Source: Nitrospirota bacterium (GTDB taxonomy: Bacteria > Nitrospirota > Nitrospiria > Nitrospirales > UBA8639). From it: DNA of 8,056 nt. The position numbers and the translations under genes were made by a program. The stretch is taken from NCBI GenBank assembly GCA_029865515.1, contig JAOUGQ010000124.1, positions 1-8,056 of the forward strand, read 5' to 3'. This document shows positions 1 to 6,069 of the stretch, piece after piece (positions within the stretch are counted from its first letter, which is position 1; each line of letters begins with the position of its first letter). Under the pieces are notes generated by a model. It saw only the letters and a list, made by a program, of their open reading frames with translations, made no database searches and was not told the DNA's origin.

Positions 1-1694
1 CGGTCCAAGTTCAGCTTTCCATTTTTGGCGGTGATGACGGCCCGTTCGATGACGTTTTGCAATTCCCGGACATTCCCCGGCCACTGATAGGCGGTCAGGC
101 GTCTCAGTGCCTCAGGTGAGAGGGGAGTCACGGCCCGGCCCATTCGTTGGGAAAAATGTTGCACAAAACTGTTGGCCAGCAGGACCACATCCTCTCCTCG
201 TTCGCGTAGGGGGGGGAGATGGATGGGAAAGACATTCAGCCGGTAATAGAGGTCTTCACGGAACGCCCCTTTGCCCACTTCTTTCTGTAAATCGCGATTG
301 GTGGCTGCCAGAACGCGGACGTTTACTTTTTGGGTCCGGGAACTGCCCACCGGCTCGAACTCTCCTTCTTGAAGCACACGCAATAATTTGCCTTGAAGGT
401 CCAGGGGGAGTTCCCCGATTTCATCCAAGAAAATGGTTCCCCCCTCGGCCAGTGAAAAGCGTCCCTCCCGTTTTTTTGTGGCGCCGGTGAAGGCTCCTTG
501 TTCATGTCCGAAGAATTCGCTTTCGATTAAGGTGGCAGGTATGGCGGCGCAATTGACTTTTACAAAGGGATGGTCGCGGCGCCGGCTATTGCTGTGAATC
601 GCCCGGGCCATGACTTCCTTGCCGGTGCCGGTTTCGCCTGTGATGAGCACGGTGGCCTCGGTATCGGCGACTTGTTGGATGTCCCGAAGGACGCGAATCA
701 ACGCAGGGCTGTTCCCAAGAATTTCTCCAAAATGTTGGAGCTCATGTAATTCTTCTTTGAGGAATTCGGTTTCAATCGTGAGGGAACGGATTTTTTGCTC
801 GGCTTCCTGGCGTTCGTTGATGTTGCGAAGAATCAGTGTGTAAAAGGTTTTCTTTCCCATCTGAAATTGGGAGACGGTGGCCTCTGCGGGGAAATCCGTG
901 CCATCGGCTTGGATGCCGGTCAGACCACCGGGAATCCACAGCGAGCGCTGGTCTGCCGGTTTGGTGCTCAGATCCTGAAGGATGAGTCGTATGGTTTTCC
1001 GGTCATTCGGGGCGAGGGAACGGAGAAAGTCCTGTCCCACCAGGCTTTTCCCTGCACAGTGAAAGACTTTCTCTGCGGCCGGATTGATGCGCGTGACGTG
1101 TAGATGTTCATCCAACTCAATAATGGCATCCATGGCGCTATCCACCAGGCGGCGTAATTTTTGTTCACGTTCCCGTGTGGCGGACTCTGCTTGAAGCCGC
1201 TGAAGTTCTGACGACGCCCTCGCTGCAAAAATTCGAAAAATGGCCTCAATGCGAGGGTCGGCGGGCATCGGTCGGGTATCCATGACGGCCAGATGTCCGA
1301 GAATTTTCCCCGTGGTATCGGTCAGCGGGAGCCCCATATAACTGGCTGCTTTAAGGCCGGCAATATCTGGATCAATGGGAAAGAGATTCAACAGGTTGTC
1401 CGGGAAGTGGATGAGGCGGGCCTGGTCGATGACATGCTCGCAGGGGGTGCCCGCCAGATCCATGGCCCAATCTTTGAGAAACGATCCGTTCAAATAAAAC
1501 GCCAAGGCTTTCAAGCGGCGTGATTCAGGAAGATATTCCGTGACCCAGGCGGCATGGGTGTGCAGGGCCTTGGCCAGATTTTCCACCAGCGCTTTAAAAA
1601 ATCGTTCCCCCGTTTCCGTGGCCGTGCCCTCTAGAATGGTCCGCAGGGCCGTGCCTTCATCGAGGTTGGTCAATGGGGGTTGAGGCGTGGACAT
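1..1694 (-). CDS. Sigma-54-dependent transcriptional activator, GAF-PAS-AAA+ (3' end cut by window edge)
   Basis: An enhancer-binding activator that would use ATP hydrolysis to remodel sigma-54 RNA polymerase. The reading frame runs open from an ATG at 1694 to the window edge, giving 564 codons. Residues ~25-170 look like a GAF sensor, ~175-300 a PAS domain, then a short helical linker and the AAA+ domain from ~323. Clear motifs are Walker A GETGTGKE (353-360), the sigma-54-contacting GAFTGA loop (400-405), Walker B IFLDE (421-425), ATN (464-466), FREDLYYRL (478-486), PLRER (495-499) and WPGNVREL (538-545). There is no receiver domain, so its input is probably a ligand or protein acting on GAF or PAS rather than phosphorylation. 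The Fis-type helix-turn-helix expected next lies outside the window, as does the stop. An AGGGA about 11 bases before the ATG is a modest ribosome-binding site. The gene diverges from the DsbA-like gene. Family assignment is very secure; targets and signal are unknown. Confidence 0.96.
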   Translation of the reverse strand, partial: MSTPQPPLTNLDEGTALRTILEGTATETGERFFKALVENLAKALHTHAAWVTEYLPESRRLKALAFYLNGSFLKDWAMDLAGTPCEHVIDQARLIHFPDNLLNLFPIDPDIAGLKAASYMGLPLTDTTGKILGHLAVMDTRPMPADPRIEAIFRIFAARASSELQRLQAESATREREQKLRRLVDSAMDAIIELDEHLHVTRINPAAEKVFHCAGKSLVGQDFLRSLAPNDRKTIRLILQDLSTKPADQRSLWIPGGLTGIQADGTDFPAEATVSQFQMGKKTFYTLILRNINERQEAEQKIRSLTIETEFLKEELHELQHFGEILGNSPALIRVLRDIQQVADTEATVLITGETGTGKEVMARAIHSNSRRRDHPFVKVNCAAIPATLIESEFFGHEQGAFTGATKKREGRFSLAEGGTIFLDEIGELPLDLQGKLLRVLQEGEFEPVGSSRTQKVNVRVLAATNRDLQKEVGKGAFREDLYYRLNVFPIHLPPLRERGEDVVLLANSFVQHFSQRMGRAVTPLSPEALRRLTAYQWPGNVRELQNVIERAVITAKNGKLNLD

Positions 1695-1837
1695 GGAATT
1701 GAAATCCCTATTCAGTGTGATGAGGGCATTATGAGTGATGTAATTTTCCTGAGTAAAGGGTTCATGTTAGGTTGGCGAATCAATTTTCACAAGCCATTCG
1801 GCCCAGCGGGGCATTTGCCAAAGAGGTGGAATCCCAG
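1695..1837. promoter_or_regulatory. Divergent intergenic region between the sigma-54 activator and the DsbA-like gene
   Basis: This 143-base spacer must hold the start signals of two divergent genes, unless transcription enters from further away. On the minus strand a CATAAT hexamer (1733-1728) is a fair -10 candidate for the activator gene, but no good -35 sits at the proper distance. On the plus strand no convincing sigma-70 pair was found. No sigma-54 -24/-12 element (GG and GC ten bases apart in the right context) was seen on either strand. Treat this as a region, not a mapped promoter. Confidence 0.35.
1822..1829 (+). promoter_or_regulatory. Ribosome-binding site deciding the start of the DsbA-like gene
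   Basis: AGAGGTGG lies 8 bases before the GTG at 1838. It is much better than anything before the other in-frame starts: a TTG at 1772 has only AAAGGG at about 11 bases, and a GTG at 1826 overlaps this very motif. Starting at 1838 also puts the first beta strand and the CSWC motif at the usual distance from the N-terminus for this family. Confidence 0.7.
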
Positions 1838-2473
1838 GTGAACGGGAAATCGCTTATCTACGTGGTTGATCCCATGTGCTCCTGGTGTTGGGGTTTTTCT
1901 CCGGTGTTTGAAGCCATTGTTCAACGGTATCAGGACCAGGTCCTGATCCATCTACTGGTCGGTGGCTTGCGTCCAGGCAACCGCAAACCGTTCGATGCCG
2001 GCATGCGAGACTATGTGTTACATCACTGGCATGCGGTGCATGAGCGAACGGGACAACCCTTTAATTTTACGTTTCAGATGCCGCCGGATTTTACCTATGA
2101 TACCGAACCGCCTTCTCGTGCCCTGAGAGTCGTCCGGCAGTTAGCCCCTGCCATGGAGCGTGGCTATCTTAAGGCGGTACAACAAGCCTTCTATGTGCAG
2201 AATTCGGATGTGACCAGAGAATCGGTTTTGAGTGAGATTGCCGAGGAGCAAGGTGTGGATCCAGGCTCATTTTTTGGCCTTTTTCGCGATCCGGTCCTCA
2301 AACAAGAGACCTGGAAAGAATTTGCCCAAGCCCGGGAATGGGGTGTAGATAGCTTTCCCACGCTTCTTGGCTTCCTGAACAATCAGGTGTCTCTCTTGGT
2401 TCAGGGGTATCAGCCTCTGGAGCATGCGATGCCGATCATTGCTGACTGGTTGGCTGGTGATGAAGAGGCCTAA
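1838..2473 (+). CDS. DsbA/FrnE-like thioredoxin-fold protein (putative protein-disulfide isomerase)
   Basis: A 211-residue protein of the DsbA-like family that also holds FrnE-type and 2-hydroxychromene-2-carboxylate-isomerase-like members. From the GTG at 1838 it opens with a beta strand and then DPMCSWCWGF, so the CxxC active site is C14-S-W-C17. The helical insertion typical of DsbA folds follows, then the cis-proline motif SFPT (P174), and the fold closes with a VQGY strand and a C-terminal helix. There is no signal peptide or membrane segment, so it should be cytoplasmic, unlike classical periplasmic DsbA. The likely activity is thiol-disulfide exchange, perhaps in an oxidative-stress setting; the substrate is unknown. 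An upstream TTG at 1772 in the same frame would add 22 residues that do not resemble the family. The YceI gene follows after 96 bases on the same strand, so co-transcription is possible. Family secure, exact role not. Confidence 0.9.
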   Translation: MNGKSLIYVVDPMCSWCWGFSPVFEAIVQRYQDQVLIHLLVGGLRPGNRKPFDAGMRDYVLHHWHAVHERTGQPFNFTFQMPPDFTYDTEPPSRALRVVRQLAPAMERGYLKAVQQAFYVQNSDVTRESVLSEIAEEQGVDPGSFFGLFRDPVLKQETWKEFAQAREWGVDSFPTLLGFLNNQVSLLVQGYQPLEHAMPIIADWLAGDEEA

Positions 2474-2558
2474 GTAAGTTGGTATGATAATGAAAAAAAG
2501 GCTTGCGGATTTTGCTAGAGAAAGAATGGGGTCTATGAGCGATCGGAAATTTCAACAT

Positions 2559-2564
2559 GGAGGT
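2559..2564 (+). promoter_or_regulatory. Ribosome-binding site of the YceI-family gene
   Basis: A full GGAGGT lies 5 bases before the ATG at 2570. It is the strongest Shine-Dalgarno on the plus strand here and fixes the start, which also gives a proper signal peptide. It suggests efficient independent translation of this gene. Confidence 0.75.
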
Positions 2565-2569
2565 ATGCG

Positions 2570-3208
2570 ATGAAGGTTATCGGCAAATGGATCGTGATCG
2601 TTGGCATGGCGGTGAGTATCGGAATCGGTTTGGGCTCGACGGCCATAGCGGAGATGACCAAATGGAAAGTGGATTATGATCATTCCACCGTTGGGTTTCA
2701 GGTAGTGCACATGGTGGTCTCCAAGACCAACGGGAAATTTACGGAATACTCGGGTGTGGTCGAGATGGATCCGGATGCCAAAGAATTTAAAACGATTGAA
2801 GCGGTGATTCAAACCGCCTCGGTCACGACTGACCATCAAAAACGGGATGATCATCTTCGGAGCCCGGATTTTTTTGATGTCCAGAAGTTCCCGACTATGA
2901 CCTATAAAATGAAAAGTTATAAAAAAAGCGGTGACCAGTATACCGCGCTCGGAGATTTGACCTTATTGGGAGTCACCAAGGAAATCACCTTAGTCGGGAC
3001 GTTTAATGGGGTCGCTCAGGACCCTTGGGGTAATACACGCGCAGGCTTTACTGCTGAAGGCACCATTAACCGAAAGGACTACGGCATGAAGTTCAGCAAA
3101 TTATTGGATAGTGGCGGCATGCTCGTGGGCGATGAGGTCAAAATCAAATTGGAAATCGAAGTGATCAAGGAAAAGAAGGCCGAAAAAGTCAAACAAAAGG
3201 CGGAGTAG
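2570..3208 (+). CDS. YceI-family periplasmic lipocalin-like protein
   Basis: A 212-residue exported protein. Residues 1-27 form a Sec signal peptide: K2 and K6, a hydrophobic core, and a probable signal peptidase I cut after STAIA, before E28. The mature part begins with the family pattern: KWKVDYDHSTVGFQVVH (31-47), a VSKTNGKF turn (50-57), DDHLRSPDFFDV (93-104), FPTMTY and LTLLGVTKEITL. These mark the antiparallel beta barrel that in characterised YceI proteins binds a long isoprenoid or another amphipathic ligand. The function in this organism is unknown; family members have been linked to isoprenoid binding, stress and base-induced expression. The C-terminus ends in a lysine-rich tail (EKKAEKVKQKAE) beyond the normal barrel. 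It lies 96 bases downstream of the DsbA-like gene on the same strand and faces the M28 peptidase gene across a repeat-rich spacer. No cytochrome b561 partner, often seen with YceI genes, is in view. Confidence 0.95.
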   Translation: MKVIGKWIVIVGMAVSIGIGLGSTAIAEMTKWKVDYDHSTVGFQVVHMVVSKTNGKFTEYSGVVEMDPDAKEFKTIEAVIQTASVTTDHQKRDDHLRSPDFFDVQKFPTMTYKMKSYKKSGDQYTALGDLTLLGVTKEITLVGTFNGVAQDPWGNTRAGFTAEGTINRKDYGMKFSKLLDSGGMLVGDEVKIKLEIEVIKEKKAEKVKQKAE

Positions 3209-3233
3209 AATATTGTAACTTTCAGGTGGCACA

Positions 3234-3279
3234 CCCTCATTCGCCCTCGCCCCGTCGTGGAGAGGGACGGGCGTGAGGG
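3234..3279. repeat. GC-rich imperfect hairpin downstream of the YceI gene
   Basis: CCCTCA (3234-3239) pairs perfectly with TGAGGG (3274-3279). After a two-base bulge (TT), CGCCC (3242-3246) pairs with GGGCG (3269-3273). It begins 25 bases after the YceI stop. There is no T run after the stem, so it is a weak candidate for an intrinsic terminator. It could instead protect the 3' end of the mRNA or be one member of a dispersed palindromic repeat. Confidence 0.6.
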
Positions 3280-3363
3280 GCTAACCCATCAAAGAGTTAA
3301 GCCATGAGAGAAGGCAGTTGGAGATGAATTGTCGAAGTGTGAAACGCATCTTGCAGAGATTAT

Positions 3364-3378
3364 CTCAGAAATTCTGAG
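3364..3378. repeat. Short perfect palindrome
   Basis: CTCAGAA and TTCTGAG are exact inverted arms of 7 bases around a single A. As RNA, six base pairs could close on an AAT loop. A run of five Ts follows about 12 bases later (around 3390-3394), too far for a classical terminator. It could be a weak terminator for the plus strand, a protein-binding site, or chance. Confidence 0.35.
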
Positions 3379-3399
3379 TTGTAAGGCCATTTTTCTTGC

Positions 3400-3479
3400 G
3401 TCATCCCGCAAGTGGTGTCAGGGCCGATCCATCTGAAAAAGGGCAAGATGGATTCCGGATAAACAATGTCGGGAAAGAC
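3400..3479 (+). repeat. Dispersed ~80-base repeat, copy 1 (degraded)
   Basis: An 80-base unit from GTCATCCCGC to GGGAAAGAC that aligns along its whole length with copy 2 at 3491. Shared blocks include GTCATCCC, CGCAAGT, GATCCATC, AGGGC and GATTCC. Its ends are rough inverted copies of each other (GTCATCCC against GGGAAAGAC). The internal stem seen in copy 2 is broken here, as if this copy is older or no longer under selection. Confidence 0.75.
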
Positions 3480-3490
3480 CACTCTTTTCT

Positions 3491-3569
3491 GTCATCCCCG
3501 CAAGTAGTCAGCGGGGATCCATCCGAAGGAGGGCCAGAGAGATTCCCGATTGAAGACGTTGGGAATGAC
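3491..3569 (+). repeat. Dispersed ~80-base repeat, copy 2 (intact stem)
   Basis: A 79-base unit with terminal inverted repeats GTCATCCCC and GGGAATGAC (8 of 9 positions pair). Inside is a perfect six-base-pair stem, CCCCGC (3496-3501) with GCGGGG (3511-3516) around a nine-base loop, followed by GATCCATCC. It lies in the same orientation as copy 1, 91 bases from start to start. The layout resembles the GTCATTCCC...GGGAAT palindromic repeats scattered in many bacterial genomes. No coding capacity. Confidence 0.8.
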
Positions 3570-3577
3570 TGCGTAGA

Positions 3578-3609
3578 GATGGATTTCCAATGACAAATGT
3601 CGGGCAGAC
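3578..3609 (+). repeat. Partial third copy of the ~80-base repeat (3' portion)
   Basis: GATGGATTTCC...AATGTCGGGCAGAC aligns with the last 33 bases of copy 1 (3447-3479), sharing GATGGATT, AATGTCGGG and AGAC. It begins 9 bases after copy 2 ends. Only the distal part is present, so it is a truncated copy or the product of recombination between copies. Confidence 0.55.
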
Positions 3610-3681
3610 GGATGCGTGTCATAAATTGTTCCCCATGCAGATAGTGGTGGAACTATGGTGGACGGTTGTAACCAGCGCCCT

Positions 3682-3769
3682 GTCATCCTGAGTCAGCGGC
3701 GAAGGATCGGTGTCCAGGGGGGAGAACAGTCTCCTGGCTCAGCGACATCCTTCGTTCCTCTCAGAATGA
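3682..3769. repeat. Long inverted-repeat element with GTCATCCTGAG arm
   Basis: The left arm (3682-3707), GTCATCCTGAG...CGAAGGAT, is matched by an inverted right arm (3747-3769), ATCCTTCG...CTCAGAATGA, with a few mismatches and a short gap. The middle (about 3715-3739) has its own partial inverted match between CCAGG/GGAGA and TCTCC/TGG, so the whole 88 bases could fold into one long hairpin. At its right edge CTCTCA-GAA-TGAGAG (3758-3772) forms a smaller perfect stem. The arms are of the GTCATCCTGAG...GAAGGATC type common as interspersed bacterial repeats. No transposase is encoded, so it is a non-autonomous or extragenic palindromic element. Confidence 0.7.
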
Positions 3770-3837
3770 GAGAGGTTCACTCCATGGTGGCGTGTCTTTG
3801 ATCCTTCCCCATTCAGGCCGTGGAGGAATCATGTGGG

Positions 3838-5415
3838 TTAAGGTTGGTCAGCCAACAGCGTGATCAGTGATAAGAGAAATTTTGTAGAGGTTTCAAGAAT
3901 TTCAGGTTGAATAGTCTCAACGGTGTCTGATGGTTGATGAAAATGGGGGTGCGTGCCGCTACTGACGACGGTGACGGTAGGTACCTCCACTTCATGAAAG
4001 GGTACATGATCCCCGCCCGGGAAATACCCATAGATCTGCATGTGGTCGGGTAGCCCGACTTGTTCGGCGGCCTGTTGAACCACGCGCTTATCCATTCTTG
4101 TGACTCCAACCGTGAGTTTTCCGTTGCCCACTCCTAGATGATCAAGATTGATCATGGCGACGGTGTTTTGCAATGGAAAGGCTGGATGGGTGACATAGAG
4201 GGTCGATCCCAGCAACCCTCGCTCTTCTCCGTCAAAAGATACGAAGAGGATGGAATGTTTTGGTGAGGTGGCGCGTTGGGAAAGGACCCTGGCCAGTTCC
4301 AACATCACGGCTGTTCCCGACGCATTGTCATCGGCACCGGGAAATTGTAAGCCAGCCTGTTCTCCAAAATGATCCCGATGTGCCCCGACGATGATGACTT
4401 CATTCTGATGGCCCGCATCCTTCCCGGGAAGTACCCCCAACACATTTGTGAGCATGCCTGGAGCAGCTTGGCTGGTCCACTGGAGGTGTGCAATGAGCGG
4501 TAAGATCTGAGGGATGGTGGCGAGTTGGTCATTGCGTGTCGTTTGCAGGCGCTGAAGAGACAACCCTATCGACTGGAAAAGGTCTTCTCCTAGTTTTCCA
4601 TCGAGCCATATTCCGGGAATTGGTCTGGACTCCGGATCGGCAGAATAGATAGCCATGGGCGTCTGTCCTAAACCTTTCCGGGACTCATAGCGATTGAGGA
4701 TCGGGCCTGTGAGGGTGATGAATCCTGCGGCGCCATGGTCTTTGGCTATTTGAGCTTTTTCCTCGTGTGTGATCCAGGGACCATAAGTCGGCGGCTTCCC
4801 ACGTAGCGCCATGACGACACGGTTTTGAACAGCCAGGCCTTGATAATCATCTATCCCTCGGGCTGGATCGACAATGCCATATCCCACGAAGACCACGGGA
4901 GCGGTGAGGTTGACGGAAGGGGAATCCAAGAGTGGTAAAAAATCTTTTTCAGGGATCAAGAGAAGTGGATGATGCGTGGTGGAACGGCCAATGGGAAAAA
5001 AGGCTGCATGGGCTGGACCGAATAACTGGGAAGATGTGACAGGTGCTTGTTGCCGCCATTGGGTGGTGTCTTCTTCCTGGTCAGTCGTGAGCGGTGGATG
5101 AAGTCCAAGAGCGTGGAATCGTTGAGCGACAAAATCGGCGGCTTGCTCTCCACCTGCTGTTCCAGCCTGACGTCCCTGAAACCGGGGACTGCTTAATGTC
5201 AAAATATCGTTCATGATTCGAGGGATCTGAAGGAGATCATTCCTGTGAGGTGTTTCCTGCATTTCCTCCCCGAAGCTGGTGCTGGTGAAACACAATCCGA
5301 TGAGGAAGAGCGCGAGTCCTATGCGAGTCCAGCCCACGCTCTTCTTCTGAGTCGGAAACAGGGGAATGCGGGGGTGTGGGAGATGGGGGTAAGTGAATTT
5401 CACGAAGCGAAACAC
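3838..5415 (-). CDS. Exported M28-family zinc metallopeptidase with PA domain
   Basis: A 525-residue predicted aminopeptidase of the M28 (aminopeptidase Y/SGAP-like) type, acting outside the inner membrane. A hydrophobic segment (about 31-47) ending in SFGEE is the signal peptide. Residues ~60-110 hold the FQGRQAGTAGGEQAADF lead-in common to the family, and ~170-290 a PA insertion (VVFVGYGI, HGAAGFITL). The catalytic domain (~320-525) keeps the whole two-zinc site: H346 and D348 region in GAHRDH, D362 in GADDNASG, catalytic E397 with ligand E398 in GEE, D425 in NLD, and H493 in HQPSDT. It should be active. The start is uncertain: the GTG at 5415 has a poor ribosome-binding site and a long basic pre-sequence, while the GTG at 5337 (codon 27) gives a compact signal peptide after a purine-rich stretch. 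The gene follows the heme-protein gene by 45 bases and is likely its operon partner. Substrate unknown. Confidence 0.93.
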   Translation of the reverse strand: MFRFVKFTYPHLPHPRIPLFPTQKKSVGWTRIGLALFLIGLCFTSTSFGEEMQETPHRNDLLQIPRIMNDILTLSSPRFQGRQAGTAGGEQAADFVAQRFHALGLHPPLTTDQEEDTTQWRQQAPVTSSQLFGPAHAAFFPIGRSTTHHPLLLIPEKDFLPLLDSPSVNLTAPVVFVGYGIVDPARGIDDYQGLAVQNRVVMALRGKPPTYGPWITHEEKAQIAKDHGAAGFITLTGPILNRYESRKGLGQTPMAIYSADPESRPIPGIWLDGKLGEDLFQSIGLSLQRLQTTRNDQLATIPQILPLIAHLQWTSQAAPGMLTNVLGVLPGKDAGHQNEVIIVGAHRDHFGEQAGLQFPGADDNASGTAVMLELARVLSQRATSPKHSILFVSFDGEERGLLGSTLYVTHPAFPLQNTVAMINLDHLGVGNGKLTVGVTRMDKRVVQQAAEQVGLPDHMQIYGYFPGGDHVPFHEVEVPTVTVVSSGTHPHFHQPSDTVETIQPEILETSTKFLLSLITLLADQP

Positions 5416-5460
5416 ATACAGGAACGACCTCGGCGTGAGACGTGATCGAGAATGCAGTGG

Positions 5461-6066
5461 TTAGTCTTCCAATGGAATGGTAATTACAACCCCGCCCATG
5501 ACATCTCCCATTTTGAAATCCCGTTTGGGGCTCAAGGGATGAGAGTTATGGCAGGTGATGCAAGAAGAAGAAATGGCTTGATCCGCATACACCGCCTGGA
5601 AAAATTGTTTTTTTCCGGTTGAGACGATTTCCCGCTGTGGAACATCGGGGTTGGCATTGAGTTGTTCCAAGGCTTTCCGCTCGAACTCTGTGGCCGGTCC
5701 GTTTCTCAAGTATATAGGCCACAGGCTGATCAGGCGGAATCGAATGCCACTCCCGGACTCGGCGACGATTTTACTGGAATAATGAAGAAATTGGGCCGGT
5801 AGCGGAATAGCATTTTTACTTTCCCAATCTTCCCTGGCCAACACCACCCCTTGCTCCTGCATTCTTTTGACGATCTGTGTGGTATAGACTTTTCGGTCGG
5901 CTTCAACAATGGCATGCAGATAGTCTGCAACCTTTTCCGGGGAAATACCTCTAGGGGGAGGGTCAGTCGCTGCCTTTAGTGGCAGACTGGAACTGAGCAT
6001 CAGGATGGCCAGTAAGGATAATATTCGTCGTTGAGCAATAGATGGATGGCGTCTTTTCATTCTCAT
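5461..6066 (-). CDS. Exported Tll0287-like (DUF3365) single c-type heme protein
   Basis: A 201-residue protein. Residues 1-32 are a Sec signal peptide (basic RMKRRH start, hydrophobic 15-27, likely cut near LPLKA-ATD). The rest matches the Tll0287-like/DUF3365 domain: an N-terminal helix with VADYLHAIVEADRKVY, RFRLIS and PIYLRNGPATEFE, then the single heme site CITCH (C169, C172, H173), and KRDFKMGDVMGGVVITIPL at the end. In this family the domain has a PAS-like fold holding covalent heme, and it is often fused to sensor kinases or cyclases, pointing to redox or gas sensing rather than bulk electron transfer. Here it stands alone, with no membrane anchor beyond the signal peptide. The gene starts 3 bases after the kinase stop, with its ribosome-binding site in the kinase's last codons, so the two are probably translated together. 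The heme site, export signal and family are clear; the sensory role is inferred. Confidence 0.92.
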   Translation of the reverse strand: MRMKRRHPSIAQRRILSLLAILMLSSSLPLKAATDPPPRGISPEKVADYLHAIVEADRKVYTTQIVKRMQEQGVVLAREDWESKNAIPLPAQFLHYSSKIVAESGSGIRFRLISLWPIYLRNGPATEFERKALEQLNANPDVPQREIVSTGKKQFFQAVYADQAISSSCITCHNSHPLSPKRDFKMGDVMGGVVITIPLED

Positions 6067-6069
6067 GGC

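Larger units (their letters stand above)
3209..3837. other. Gene-free spacer between convergent genes, rich in repeats
   Basis: This 629-base region separates the 3' ends of the YceI and M28 genes. No frame within it has a credible start, ribosome-binding site or recognisable protein; the open frames present follow the repeats and look accidental. It contains a GC-rich hairpin, a short palindrome, three related direct repeats and one larger inverted-repeat element, each listed separately. No clear intrinsic terminator (stem followed directly by a T run) was found for either convergent gene, so these structures may help stop or protect the two transcripts. That is an inference. Confidence 0.8.

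Noticed and set aside
107..1523. Several plus-strand open frames inside the sigma-54 activator gene
   Set aside because: They are antisense to a strongly conserved domain sequence with intact motifs and have no family signature of their own.
1772..1774. TTG start giving a 233-residue DsbA-like protein
   Set aside because: The extra 22 residues do not resemble the family, the ribosome-binding site is weak, and the GTG at 1838 has AGAGGTGG at ideal distance.
2483..2488. TATGAT as -10 box of a promoter for the YceI gene
   Set aside because: The hexamer is good, but no -35-like hexamer lies at 16-18 bases; the nearest TTG-type sequence is about 27 bases away, so it cannot be called.
2505..2520. 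Sigma-54 -24/-12 promoter before the YceI gene (GGCTTGCGGATTTTGC)
   Set aside because: GG and GC are 12 bases apart instead of 10 and the -24 element does not match TGGCAC.
3364..3395. Intrinsic terminator for the YceI transcript
   Set aside because: The stem is only six pairs with a three-base loop and the T run comes about 12 bases too late.
3400..3609. CRISPR array
   Set aside because: The repeats are about 80 bases, imperfect and nearly contiguous, with no regular unique spacers and no cas genes.
3396..3686. Small open frames on both strands in the convergent spacer
   Set aside because: They follow the repeat units, overlap each other on opposite strands, have no good ribosome-binding site and no recognisable protein features.
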